Of a DNA stretch of 64,000 nucleotides, positions 11,736 to 19,911 are shown one piece after another. Origin of the DNA: Pseudomonas sp. GR 6-02 (GTDB taxonomy: Bacteria > Pseudomonadota > Gammaproteobacteria > Pseudomonadales > Pseudomonadaceae); the NCBI RefSeq assembly GCF_001655615.1, contig NZ_CP011567.1, forward strand, positions 5,651,001-5,715,000. Direction: 5' to 3'. The notes beneath the pieces were generated by a model. The model saw only the letters and a list, made by a program, of their open reading frames with translations. It ran no database searches and had not been told where the DNA came from. The position numbers and the translations under genes are program-made. Within the stretch, counting starts at the first letter, position 1. Every line of letters starts with the position of its first letter.

Positions 11736-11900
11736 ATGAGTAAAAAGCCATCCAAGCATGGCCCCAACAAGGCCAAATCCATCATCGCCCAGCCACTGTT
11801 CCGCAGCCGTCAGGAACGAGCCGGCAAGGGCAAAGGCAGCTACCGCCGCGAAGCCTTCCAGTCTAATAGCTGGGAGGCTTCTTACTTTCTGGCAGCCTGA
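11736..11900 (+). CDS. arfA: alternative ribosome-rescue factor ArfA
   Basis: Small basic protein (54 aa) that enters stalled nonstop ribosomes and recruits RF2, as a backup to tmRNA. The core matches E. coli ArfA: PLFRSRQE, then GKGKGSYRRE, then SNSWEAS. The E. coli protein is longer at the C-terminus, but its active form is the truncated one. The start at 11736 (MSKKPSKHGPNKAKS) is chosen over an in-frame codon at 11694. A strong hairpin inside the last 17 codons (11850-11881) suggests the mRNA is normally cut or terminated before the stop codon. Confidence 0.93.
   Translation: MSKKPSKHGPNKAKSIIAQPLFRSRQERAGKGKGSYRREAFQSNSWEASYFLAA
11850..11881 (+). promoter_or_regulatory. intragenic arfA mRNA hairpin (nonstop switch)
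   Basis: GAAGCCTTCCAG (11850-11861) pairs with CTGGGAGGCTTC (11870-11881): 12 base pairs with one G-U wobble and an eight-base loop. It lies inside the coding region, before the TGA at 11898-11900, and is followed by the pyrimidine-rich TTACTTTCT. In E. coli the arfA transcript carries such a hairpin that is cut by RNase III or ends transcription, which gives a nonstop mRNA subject to tmRNA tagging. The same logic is inferred here. Confidence 0.8.
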
Positions 11901-11962
11901 AAGGCAAGCCATCGCTCAACATGTTAAGGTCTGCACCTGATTCGTATCCTCTGGACCTGTGC

Positions 11963-13285
11963 ATGCCCCTTTGTCTTTCCCGTCGTTGGCACCTTCGCCA
12001 ATTGATAGCTGCCTCCAGCCTCGTTCTGCTTGTCGCCTGCGCGGAAAAACCCACCGCCGCCGACGCCCAGCCGCTTCAAACCCAAGCCGTTGCCACGGCC
12101 CCTGCGGTCGTTCCGCCGGTGGTTCCGACCGGTGAGGATCTCGACATCCAGCCCACCCAGACCTTTGCCGAATGGCAGGCGGGTTTTCGCAAAGACGCCC
12201 TCGCCGCCGGCATTCGCGCCGACCTGTTCGACCGTGCCTTTGCCAATGTCAGCTTGGACGCCAGCGTGATCCGTGCCGACCGCAGCCAGCCGGAATTTAC
12301 TCGTCCGGTGTGGGAATACCTCGATGGCGCGCTGTCGCCGCTGCGGGTACGCAAAGGTCAGGCACTGGTCAGCCAGTACGCCGATATCCTGCAAAGCATC
12401 GAGCAGCGCTATGGCGTCGACCGTCAGGCACTGGTCGCGGTGTGGGGCATGGAGAGTAACTTCGGTCAGTTCCAGGGTAACAAGTCTGTGATCAACTCCC
12501 TGGCAACCCTGGCCTATGAAGGTCGACGCCCAGGCTTTGCTCATGCGCAACTGATCGCTGCCCTGCAGATCCTGCAACAGGGTGATATTGAACCCGAGAA
12601 AATGCTCGGCTCCTGGGCGGGCGCCATGGGCCAGACCCAGTTCATCCCGACCACCTACAACACCCACGCCGTAGACTTCGACGGCGATGGCCGCCGTGAC
12701 ATCTGGAACAGCGCCGCTGATGCACTGGCCTCGACCGCGCACTACCTGCAAAGCTCCGGCTGGCAGAAAGGCCAGCCGTGGGGCTTCGAAGTCCAACTGC
12801 CGAGCAGCTTCAATTACGTCCTGGCCGATGGCGCGATTCGCAAAAGCGTCGCCGAGTGGCAGCAACTGGGGATCACCCTGCCCAATGGTGCCCAGGTTCC
12901 GGCCGGTTCCGAACACCTGTCGGCCGCCCTGCTCCTGCCGGCAGGCTATCGCGGCCCGGCATTCCTGATCTTCGATAACTTCCGAGCAATCCTCAAGTAC
13001 AACAACTCTTCGTCCTACGCCTTGGGCGTGAGCTTGTTGTCTGAGCGTTTCAATGGCGGTGGCCTGATCAACGGTCTATGGCCAAAAGATGACTTGCCGC
13101 TGAGCCGTACCGAGCGAATCGAGCTGCAAACCCTGCTGAGCGCCCGGAACTATGACGCCGGCACCCCCGACGGCATCATCGGCGCCAATACCCGTAAAGC
13201 AATCCGCAGCGCGCAGCAGTCGTTTGGCTGGCCGGCGGATGGGTACCCTACGCACAAGTTGCTCGAAGGTTTGCGTAACCGCTAA
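11963..13285 (+). CDS. lipoprotein lytic murein transglycosylase, MltB family with PG-binding domain
   Basis: Cleaves the MurNAc-GlcNAc bond of peptidoglycan to 1,6-anhydro products. The 440-residue protein has a lipobox (LLVAC, after RQLIAASSLV), a transglycosylase family 3 catalytic domain with the Glu in VWGMESNFGQFQG and the AGAMGQTQFIPTTY motif, and a C-terminal PG_binding_1 domain (LQTLLSARNYDAGTPDGIIG). The start at 11963 gives a proper lipoprotein signal; 11921 would add 14 residues ahead of it. By architecture and position it resembles P. aeruginosa SltB3. It is one of two family-3 enzymes in this window (see 18884-19894). Confidence 0.92.
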   Translation: MPLCLSRRWHLRQLIAASSLVLLVACAEKPTAADAQPLQTQAVATAPAVVPPVVPTGEDLDIQPTQTFAEWQAGFRKDALAAGIRADLFDRAFANVSLDASVIRADRSQPEFTRPVWEYLDGALSPLRVRKGQALVSQYADILQSIEQRYGVDRQALVAVWGMESNFGQFQGNKSVINSLATLAYEGRRPGFAHAQLIAALQILQQGDIEPEKMLGSWAGAMGQTQFIPTTYNTHAVDFDGDGRRDIWNSAADALASTAHYLQSSGWQKGQPWGFEVQLPSSFNYVLADGAIRKSVAEWQQLGITLPNGAQVPAGSEHLSAALLLPAGYRGPAFLIFDNFRAILKYNNSSSYALGVSLLSERFNGGGLINGLWPKDDLPLSRTERIELQTLLSARNYDAGTPDGIIGANTRKAIRSAQQSFGWPADGYPTHKLLEGLRNR

Positions 13286-13290
13286 AAGCA

Positions 13291-13364
13291 AAAGATCGCA
13301 GCCTTCGACAGCTCCTACAGGGTTTTGTGTACACCTGCAGGAACTGCCGAAGGCTGCGATCTTT
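13291..13364. terminator. bidirectional terminator within a 'gatcgcagccttcg' repeat
   Basis: AAAGATCGCAGCCTTCG (13291-13307) and CGAAGGCTGCGATCTTT (13348-13364) are perfect 17-bp reverse complements around a 40-base centre, followed by a run of T. It sits between convergent genes. The same repeat word occurs at 44229-44306, so this is a second intergenic repeat family doubling as a terminator. Confidence 0.8.
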
Positions 13365-13380
13365 TTTTTGCGATGTGTTG

Positions 13381-14328
13381 TTACTTGATCACCACATCCT
13401 GCTCCAACACCAACGTCTTGCTCCCCGCATCCAGCCTGACCAGTGCCCCCATCGGCAACGTCAGGTTCGGATCGCAATGCCCGCTGCGCCACCCCGCCAG
13501 CACGGGTATGCGCAACGACGCGAAGGTCTGCTTGAGCAAGCCCTCCAGCGCGATGGTGTCCACGCCCGCCACATCCCCCACCAGAACCCCGCGCAACTTG
13601 TGCAGCGTGCCGGCCAGACGCAAGTGGGTCAGCAGCCGATCAATGCGATAAAGCGGCTCGTTGATGTCTTCGATGAACAGGATGGCGCCCTCGGCGTCGA
13701 TCTCGTAAGGCGTGCCCATGGTCGCGGCGATCATCGACAGATTGCCCCCCAGCAAACGCCCGTGAGCAATGCCTGGCGAGACGGTCGCCAACGGATAGGC
13801 CACCGGGTGCGCCAGCACGCTGTCCGCCGTCACTTGCCCGCGCAACATGTTGAAAAACGAGGACTCGGTGGGTTTCTGCTTGTCACCCAGCAGGTCAGCA
13901 TTGAGCATCGGGCCGTGAAACGTCACGAAACCCGCATAACGGCTGATTGCCAGATGCAGTGCAGTGATATCGCTATAGCCGATGAACGGTTTGGCATTGT
14001 TGCGCAGTAACTCGAAATCGATCCGATCGAGCAAACGCGGCGTACCGTAACCGCCACGCAAACAGATGATGGCGTCGACCTCGCTGTCGGTAAATGCCGC
14101 GTGCAAGTCATTGAGCCGCACATCGTCGCTGCCGGCCAGGTAGCCGTCTTTCTCGTAAACGCCGGGGAACACTCGCAGCGAATAGCCGCGAGCGCGCATC
14201 CAGGCAATCGCTTTATCGGTGTCCAGGGCAGCGGGGCCGGCAGGCGCAATGACGCCGATCAGCCCTGCAGGCGGCAAGGCCGGAACAGGGACGTGAGGAC
14301 AAAGGGTGTGGGTCGGTCGAGCAGTCAT
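13381..14328 (-). CDS. ldcA: LD-carboxypeptidase (muramoyltetrapeptide carboxypeptidase)
   Basis: Serine peptidase of family S66 that trims the terminal D-Ala from muropeptide tetrapeptides during cell-wall recycling in the cytoplasm. The 315-residue product has GVIAPAGPAALD near the N-terminus, the nucleophile region AIICLRGGYGTPRLLDRID, and FIGYSDITALHLAI. No signal peptide is seen, as expected. Convergent with the lipoprotein transglycosylase gene, whose products feed the same recycling route, and followed by a shared bidirectional terminator. Confidence 0.94.
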   Translation of the reverse strand: MTARPTHTLCPHVPVPALPPAGLIGVIAPAGPAALDTDKAIAWMRARGYSLRVFPGVYEKDGYLAGSDDVRLNDLHAAFTDSEVDAIICLRGGYGTPRLLDRIDFELLRNNAKPFIGYSDITALHLAISRYAGFVTFHGPMLNADLLGDKQKPTESSFFNMLRGQVTADSVLAHPVAYPLATVSPGIAHGRLLGGNLSMIAATMGTPYEIDAEGAILFIEDINEPLYRIDRLLTHLRLAGTLHKLRGVLVGDVAGVDTIALEGLLKQTFASLRIPVLAGWRSGHCDPNLTLPMGALVRLDAGSKTLVLEQDVVIK

Positions 14329-14454
14329 CCATGATTCTCCCTGTGTGAATGCTTCAGCACACAGTAGTCAGGAACGGGAATAAACAAAAGAGGGTCAGTC
14401 GCACCACGGCTTGCAGGAAAAGCCTGCAGAGGATGTGGGCACCGCCAATGAAAA

Positions 14455-14481
14455 CGCCCGCAAGGACTAACCTTGCGGGCG
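14455..14481 (-). terminator. rho-independent terminator after lipA
   Basis: CGCCCGCAAGG (14455-14465) pairs perfectly with CCTTGCGGGCG (14471-14481) with a five-base loop. On the minus strand it is followed by TTTT (14454-14451), as expected for termination downstream of lipA. Confidence 0.85.
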
Positions 14482-14502
14482 TGCTCTTTTCTCAGCGCGG
14501 AA

Positions 14503-15525
14503 TCAGGACGACATCAATTCGGCCTTGACCAGCTTCGCCTGCTCGTCGGCGTGGTACGAGGAGCGTACCAGCGGGCCGGAAGCGACGTTCTTGAAGCCCA
14601 TCTTGTAACCTTCCTCGGCAAACCAGGCGAAGGTGTCCGGGTGCACGAAGCGCTGGACCGGCAAGTGGCTGCGGGACGGTTGCAGGTACTGGCCCAGGGT
14701 CAGCATGTCGATGTCGTGTTCGCGCATGCGTTTCATGACTTCGATGACTTCTTCGTCGGTTTCGCCCAGACCCAGCATCAGGCCGGACTTGGTCGGAATG
14801 TGCGGCATCATCTGCTTGAAGCGTTGCAGCAGGGTCAGCGACCACTGGTAATCCGACCCCGGACGCGCAGCCTTGTACAGGCGCGGCACGGTTTCCAGGT
14901 TGTGGTTGAACACATCTGGCGGCTCGGCGGCGGTGATTTCCAGTGCGACGTCCATGCGGCCACGGTAGTCCGGGACCAGGGTTTCGAGCTGTACGTTCGG
15001 CGACAGTTTGCGGATTTCGCGGATGCAGTCGGCAAAGTGCTGGGCACCACCGTCACGCAGGTCGTCACGGTCTACCGAGGTGATGACCACGTATTTCAGT
15101 TTCAGGTCGGCGATGGCAATGGCCAGGCTTTCCGGCTCGTTCACGTCCAGTGGCTTCGGACGACCATGGCCAACGTCGCAGAACGGGCAACGACGGGTGC
15201 AGATATCGCCCATGATCATGAAGGTCGCGGTGCCGCCGGAGAAGCACTCGCCCAGGTTCGGGCAGGATGCTTCTTCGCAAACGCTGTGCAGCTTGTGTTT
15301 GCGCAGCAAGGCCTTGATGCGGTCGACTTCCGGGGAAACCGGGATGCGCACGCGAATCCAGTCTGGTTTCTTCGGCAGTTCGGTGGTCGGGATGATCTTC
15401 ACCGGGATGCGTGCAACCTTCTCGGCGCCGCGCAGCTTGACGCCGGCTTCAACCTTGGCACGCGGGGCCGGACGCTCGGTGACATCGAGCGTCGGGATCA
15501 TGGTTTGCACTGCATCAGTAGTCAT
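14503..15525 (-). CDS. lipA: lipoyl synthase
   Basis: Radical-SAM enzyme that inserts two sulfurs into octanoyl groups on E2 and H proteins to make lipoate. The 340-residue protein has the LipA-specific auxiliary cluster [12 protein letters not shown] and the radical-SAM motif CTRRCPFC, both intact, and the C-terminal RSSYHADE with the essential serine. It starts 2 nt after the lipB stop, within a ybeD-lipB-lipA operon read leftward and ended by a strong terminator. Confidence 0.98.
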   Translation of the reverse strand: MTTDAVQTMIPTLDVTERPAPRAKVEAGVKLRGAEKVARIPVKIIPTTELPKKPDWIRVRIPVSPEVDRIKALLRKHKLHSVCEEASCPNLGECFSGGTATFMIMGDICTRRCPFCDVGHGRPKPLDVNEPESLAIAIADLKLKYVVITSVDRDDLRDGGAQHFADCIREIRKLSPNVQLETLVPDYRGRMDVALEITAAEPPDVFNHNLETVPRLYKAARPGSDYQWSLTLLQRFKQMMPHIPTKSGLMLGLGETDEEVIEVMKRMREHDIDMLTLGQYLQPSRSHLPVQRFVHPDTFAWFAEEGYKMGFKNVASGPLVRSSYHADEQAKLVKAELMSS

Positions 15526-15526
15526 A

Positions 15527-16174
15527 TCAATCGATTCCGCCCGTTAGGGTCGTCTGCTCAGCATAGTCGAGGTGTTTGACGAGCTGCGCGCGCAGCCGGG
15601 CACTTACCTCGGCAAATTCAATCGGTCCTGCGTGATCGCGCAGCTGGGTCATCGCCAGCCCGGCATAGCCGCAGGGATTAATCCGTCGAAACGGTTCCAG
15701 GTTCATATCCACGTTCAGGGCCAGGCCATGAAAGGAACAACCGTGGCGGATCCGCAGACCCAAGGACGCGATTTTCGCGCCATCGACATAGACACCCGGT
15801 GCATCCGGCTTGGCGGATGCGGTCACGCCGTAACTGGCCAGCAACTCGATCAGGCACTGCTCCATGCGGCTGACCAGGTCACGCACGCCGAACCCCAGCT
15901 TGCGCACATCCAACAACAGGTAGGCCACCAACTGGCCCGGACCGTGGTAGGTCACCTGCCCACCGCGGTCGACCTGCACCACCGGAATATCGCCTGGCAG
16001 CAACAGGTGTTCAGCCTTGCCGGCCTGGCCCTGGGTGAACACCGGAGGGTGCTCGACCAGCCAGATCTCGTCGGCGGCATCGCTGCCGCGTTCGTTGGTG
16101 AAGCGTTGCATGGCATGCCAGACCGGCTCGTAAGCCATCTGGCCAAGTTCGCGAAAGCCCAGCGTGCCAGGCAT
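15527..16174 (-). CDS. lipB: octanoyl-[ACP]:protein octanoyltransferase
   Basis: Transfers octanoyl from ACP to lipoyl domains, the step before LipA. The 215-residue protein shows [20 protein letters not shown], the lysine motif [19 protein letters not shown] and the nucleophile cysteine in RINPCGYAG. The ATG at 16174 overlaps the ybeD stop by one base (TGATG); a GTG three bases upstream is also in frame. The order ybeD-lipB-lipA is conserved. Confidence 0.96.
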   Translation of the reverse strand: MPGTLGFRELGQMAYEPVWHAMQRFTNERGSDAADEIWLVEHPPVFTQGQAGKAEHLLLPGDIPVVQVDRGGQVTYHGPGQLVAYLLLDVRKLGFGVRDLVSRMEQCLIELLASYGVTASAKPDAPGVYVDGAKIASLGLRIRHGCSFHGLALNVDMNLEPFRRINPCGYAGLAMTQLRDHAGPIEFAEVSARLRAQLVKHLDYAEQTTLTGGID

Positions 16175-16449
16175 CACAGCACCATGTGCACGAAGCCGGT
16201 AGCCCGCAGTTCGCTGTTGATGTTGTACAGCTGGTCCTGGTCGGTGGCGACGATGTGCAACTGAATCGTGGTGTACTTGCCGTTGGTGCTTTGGCGCTCA
16301 TCAACGCGGTCATGGTTGATCGTCGCGTGTTTCTTGACGATCTCGATGATCTTGTCTTTGTTGCCCACACCCGTATCGCTGATCACCTTAACCGGGTAAT
16401 CAACGTTGGGGAATTCGATCTTAGGCGCCTTTACTTCGGTATCGGTCAT
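16174..16449 (-). CDS. ybeD: DUF493 family protein YbeD
   Basis: Small ferredoxin-fold protein of 91 residues ([51 protein letters not shown]) widely encoded next to lipB. Proposed to modulate lipoate metabolism or act as an allosteric/ACT-like regulator; the exact role is unknown. The ATG at 16449 ([10 protein letters not shown]) is preferred over a 16-residue upstream extension. First gene of the ybeD-lipB-lipA unit. Confidence 0.92.
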   Translation of the reverse strand: MTDTEVKAPKIEFPNVDYPVKVISDTGVGNKDKIIEIVKKHATINHDRVDERQSTNGKYTTIQLHIVATDQDQLYNINSELRATGFVHMVL

Positions 16450-16489
16450 GGCGTAACGGCCTCGTAAGCGTAAGCCGTGGCGACAGCAA

Positions 16490-16516
16490 GGCCCCACGCC
16501 GGATCAGCGTGGGGCC
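16490..16516 (-). terminator. terminator hairpin after the PBP5 gene
   Basis: GGCCCCACGC (16490-16499) pairs perfectly with GCGTGGGGCC (16507-16516), loop seven bases, 17 bp beyond the stop of the upstream minus-strand gene. The T-tract is weak on the minus strand (CTTGCTGTC). Confidence 0.7.
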
Positions 16517-16532
16517 ATGCAGGTGCACACTA

Positions 16533-17690
16533 TCAGTTGAACAAGCCGTAGAAGAATAGACGGATGCTATCCCACATGCGGCGGAAGATACCACCCTCGT
16601 CGACTGCGTCCAGAGCGATCAGGTCGGCGCTGTGCACCACTTTGTCGTCCAGTTTCACTTCGACTTTACCGATCACGTCGCCCTTGGCGATGGGTGCAAC
16701 CAGTTGCGGGTTCATGGTCATGCTGGCAGCAAGCTTCTTCAGCTGGCCTTTTGGCAAGGTCATGGTCAGGTCTTCAGCCAGGCCGGCCTTGACTTGATTG
16801 GTGGTGCCTTTCCAGACAGGTGCCTGAGCCAGCTCGGCGCCTTTCTGATAGAAGGTCTGGGTTTCGAAGAAGCGGAAACCGTAAGTCAGCAGCTTCTGGG
16901 TTTCGGCAGCACGAGCCACTTCGCTGTTGGTGCCGAACACCACGGCGATCAGGCGCATGCCGTCACGTACGGCCGAAGACACCATGCAGTAGCCGGCTTC
17001 GTCAGTGTGACCGGTTTTCAGACCGTCGACAGTCTTGTCGCGCCACAGCAGCAGGTTGCGGTTAGGCTGCTTGATACCGTTCCAGAAGAACTCTTTCTGC
17101 GAGTAGATCGCGTAGTGAGCCGGGTCTTCGTGGATGATCGCGCGAGCCAGCACGGCCATGTCGTGAGCCGACGAGTAGTGCTCCGGGTTCGGCAGACCGG
17201 TCGGGTTCATGAAGTGGGTGTTGGTCATGCCCAGATCAGCAACGGTTTTGTTCATCAGGTCGGCGAATGCGTCTTCGCTGCCGGCGATGTGCTCGGAGAG
17301 CGCAACACTGGCGTCGTTGCCCGATTGAATGATGATGCCGTGCAGCAGGTCGCTGACGGTAACTTGCGAGCCGACCTTGATGAACATCCGCGAACCACCG
17401 GTACGCCAGGCGTTCTCGCTGACGGTCACCGGATCGTTTTCGCCGATCTGGCCACGACGGATTTCCAGGGTCGCGATGTACGCGGTCATCAGCTTGGTCA
17501 GGCTGGCCGGCGGCAGACGCTGGTCACCGTTGTTCTCTACCAGCACGTTGCCGCTGCTGGCGTCCATGAGTACGTAGGCTTTGGCGGCCAATTGCGGTGG
17601 CGACGGCATCATCTCGACCGCGAAAGCCGCGGGTGAGAGAAGCAGCGGGACTAGCAGGCACAGGCGTTTGGCAAAGGTGGTGATGTTCAT
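16533..17690 (-). CDS. dacA: D-alanyl-D-alanine carboxypeptidase, PBP5/6 type
   Basis: Periplasmic, membrane-tethered carboxypeptidase that removes the terminal D-Ala from pentapeptides. The 385-residue product has a signal peptide (cleavage near AAFA), the three active-site motifs SLTK (in PPASLTKLMTAY), SGN (QSGNDASVAL) and KTG (DGLKTGHTDEAGYC), and a C-terminal amphipathic anchor (MWDSIRLFFYGLFN). P. aeruginosa names its orthologue dacC. Located between rlpA and ybeD in a wall-synthesis block. Confidence 0.96.
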   Translation of the reverse strand: MNITTFAKRLCLLVPLLLSPAAFAVEMMPSPPQLAAKAYVLMDASSGNVLVENNGDQRLPPASLTKLMTAYIATLEIRRGQIGENDPVTVSENAWRTGGSRMFIKVGSQVTVSDLLHGIIIQSGNDASVALSEHIAGSEDAFADLMNKTVADLGMTNTHFMNPTGLPNPEHYSSAHDMAVLARAIIHEDPAHYAIYSQKEFFWNGIKQPNRNLLLWRDKTVDGLKTGHTDEAGYCMVSSAVRDGMRLIAVVFGTNSEVARAAETQKLLTYGFRFFETQTFYQKGAELAQAPVWKGTTNQVKAGLAEDLTMTLPKGQLKKLAASMTMNPQLVAPIAKGDVIGKVEVKLDDKVVHSADLIALDAVDEGGIFRRMWDSIRLFFYGLFN

Positions 17691-17873
17691 CCGTCTCTCG
17701 AAATCGCTAATGGAAACTGCCCTAGGGCAAAACTAATCAGACAACTTTTCAAAAAGCTGTCACGTGTTCAGTTGCTCACTCTGTAACCCTTGCCGGGCTT
17801 TTGTTCTTCAACGAGCCAACAACCCGGTTCGCCCCCCAAAACTGCAAGCGAACCGTCAATCAAGTACTACGTG

Positions 17874-18869
17874 TTACTCGGCGCTGACCAGGCTCGGTGA
17901 ACCGAGATTGGCCAGCCGCACGCTGTTCTGCACCTGCTGGATTTCACCCGCAGAGCCGATCGGCCCCATGCGCACCCGATGCAGTGTCTGCTGGTTACGC
18001 ACGATCGAGCTGATGAACACCGGAGCGCTCACCATCCCGCTGAGCTTCGATCTCAGGAGCTCTGCAGCGTCCGGGTTGGCGAACGCGCCCACCTGCAGAT
18101 ACTGGCCAGAGGCTGGTACAGAAGCGTTTTTTTTTGCATCGATCTGCACGGGCACAACGGCTGCGGCGTGTTGCTGCGGCGGTGGCGTCCATTGCTCGAC
18201 GGTGCCAGTGGAAGCGGTCATGGTCGGCGCGGCATTTTGCGCCACTTGCGGCTCGTTGAGCATCAACGGCGCCGGACGACCTCTCTGCGCCCACCATTCC
18301 TGCGGGTCGATGCCTTCGACCTTGACCCGCGCCGTGCCGATTTCAGCGTAGCCAAGCTTCTTGGCGGCCGCGTAGGACAAGTCGATGATCCGGTCTGAAT
18401 AGAACGGCCCACGGTCATTGACCCGCAGAATCACCGTCTTGTTGTTGTCCAGGTTGGTCACCCGAACGTAACTTGGCAGTGGCAAGGTCTTGTGGGCGGC
18501 GCTCATGCCATACAGGTCATACACCTCGCCGTTGGCGGTGTTCTGGCCGTGGAACTTGGTGCCATACCAGGACGCCGTGCCCGACGCGACGTAGGTCTTG
18601 GATTCCTGCAGCGGGAAGTAGGTCTTGCCCAGCACGGTGTACGGGTTGGCTTTATAAGGACCGCTGTGCAGGGTCGGCGTGGCATCCGGGATGCGCGATA
18701 CGTCGACGTCCCACCAGGGTGCGCCATCCTTGTGCGCCCGGTTGATGTCCAGGCCGGGGGCCGAACGAACGGCGGTGGAAGACTTCTGAGTCGGTGAGCG
18801 GCTGGTCGAACAACTGGCGACCAGCACCGCCAACGCGGCGAATGCCATGAGCTTCAGGGGTTTATTCAT
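17874..18869 (-). CDS. rlpA: septal-ring lytic transglycosylase RlpA
   Basis: Outer-membrane lipoprotein that cleaves denuded glycans lacking stem peptides at the septum (shown for P. aeruginosa RlpA). The 331-residue product has a lipobox (VLVASC), a double-psi beta-barrel with GTASWYGTKFHGQNTANGE and VRVNDRGPF, and a C-terminal SPOR domain (QYLQVGAFANPDAAELLRSKL) for septum binding. The start at 18869 gives a clean signal; a codon at 18884 would overlap the mltB stop. Downstream of mltB in the same operon. Confidence 0.95.
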   Translation of the reverse strand: MNKPLKLMAFAALAVLVASCSTSRSPTQKSSTAVRSAPGLDINRAHKDGAPWWDVDVSRIPDATPTLHSGPYKANPYTVLGKTYFPLQESKTYVASGTASWYGTKFHGQNTANGEVYDLYGMSAAHKTLPLPSYVRVTNLDNNKTVILRVNDRGPFYSDRIIDLSYAAAKKLGYAEIGTARVKVEGIDPQEWWAQRGRPAPLMLNEPQVAQNAAPTMTASTGTVEQWTPPPQQHAAAVVPVQIDAKKNASVPASGQYLQVGAFANPDAAELLRSKLSGMVSAPVFISSIVRNQQTLHRVRMGPIGSAGEIQQVQNSVRLANLGSPSLVSAE

Positions 18870-18883
18870 AGGCAATGCCCGCA

Positions 18884-19894
18884 TTACTTGACGCCCCGTG
18901 CTTGGACCAGCTGTTCAGACAGTTGATGTACGGCCATGGCGTACATCACGCTGCGGTTATAACGCGTGATCGCGTAAAAATTCGTCAGGCCCATCCAGTA
19001 TTCAGGGCCATTGTCACCTTCCAGGCGGAAAGCCGTGACCGGCATATCATCGCGCAGCGCATCATGACTCGACCAGCCCAGCGCCCGCAACTCCCCGACG
19101 GTTTTCGTCGGTTCGATGCCGTCGGTCAGCCCCTCGTCCACCTGATCGCCGCGCACATCGGCACGGCTGACCACAGGTTCGCCGGCGACCCAGCCGTGTT
19201 GCTTGAAATAACTGGCGACGCTGCCGATGGCATCATCGGGGTTGTTCCAGATATTAATGTGGCCGTCACCGTCGAAATCCACCGCATAGGCGCGAAAGCT
19301 GCTCGGCATGAATTGCGGCAAGCCCATGGCTCCGGCATAGGAGCCTTTGAGGGTCAACGGGTCGACCTGCTCTTCACGGGCCAGCAGCAGGAATTCACGC
19401 AACTCCTTGCGAAAGAAATCAGCACGGGGAGGATAGTCGAAACCCAGGGTCGACAAGGCGTCGATCACCCGATAATTGCCAGTATTGCGACCAAAAAAGG
19501 TTTCGACGCCGATGATCGAGACGATCACCTGCGCCGGCACACCGTATTCCTGCTCGGCGCGAGCCAGCACCGCCTCGTGCTGACGCCAGAAGTCCACGCC
19601 ACGGGCGATGCGCGCGTCGGTGATGAACATCGGGCGATATTCTTTCCACTGCTTGACGCGTTCGGCGGGTTTGGAGATCGCGTCCAGAATCGACTGTTTG
19701 CGCTCGGCTTCGCGGAACACGCCCATCAGCTGTTCACCGGCAAAGCCGTAGTCACGGGTCATGTCACCAACGAACTCGGCCACCTGGGGTGAGCCTTCGT
19801 AATCGCCGGCCAATGCTTCCTGCACGGAACCAAGGATGCTCACCAGGCCGACCCACGGTGCGTATCGAGTCGCCCAGCCACGCATTACTTGCAT
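18884..19894 (-). CDS. mltB: lytic murein transglycosylase B, soluble (SltB1-like)
   Basis: Family-3 lytic transglycosylase. The 336-residue product has a signal peptide cleaved near EALA-GDY and no lipobox, so it is probably soluble in the periplasm as P. aeruginosa SltB1. The catalytic region IIGVETFFGRNTGNY contains the Glu, followed by GSYAGAMGLPQFMPSSF. The ATG at 19894 has a good ribosome-binding site (AAGGTGAAG); an upstream codon at 19930 would overlap rodA. Part of the mrdA-rodA-mltB-rlpA chain. Confidence 0.93.
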   Translation of the reverse strand: MQVMRGWATRYAPWVGLVSILGSVQEALAGDYEGSPQVAEFVGDMTRDYGFAGEQLMGVFREAERKQSILDAISKPAERVKQWKEYRPMFITDARIARGVDFWRQHEAVLARAEQEYGVPAQVIVSIIGVETFFGRNTGNYRVIDALSTLGFDYPPRADFFRKELREFLLLAREEQVDPLTLKGSYAGAMGLPQFMPSSFRAYAVDFDGDGHINIWNNPDDAIGSVASYFKQHGWVAGEPVVSRADVRGDQVDEGLTDGIEPTKTVGELRALGWSSHDALRDDMPVTAFRLEGDNGPEYWMGLTNFYAITRYNRSVMYAMAVHQLSEQLVQARGVK

Positions 19895-19911
19895 TGAAAT
19901 CTTCACCTTAT

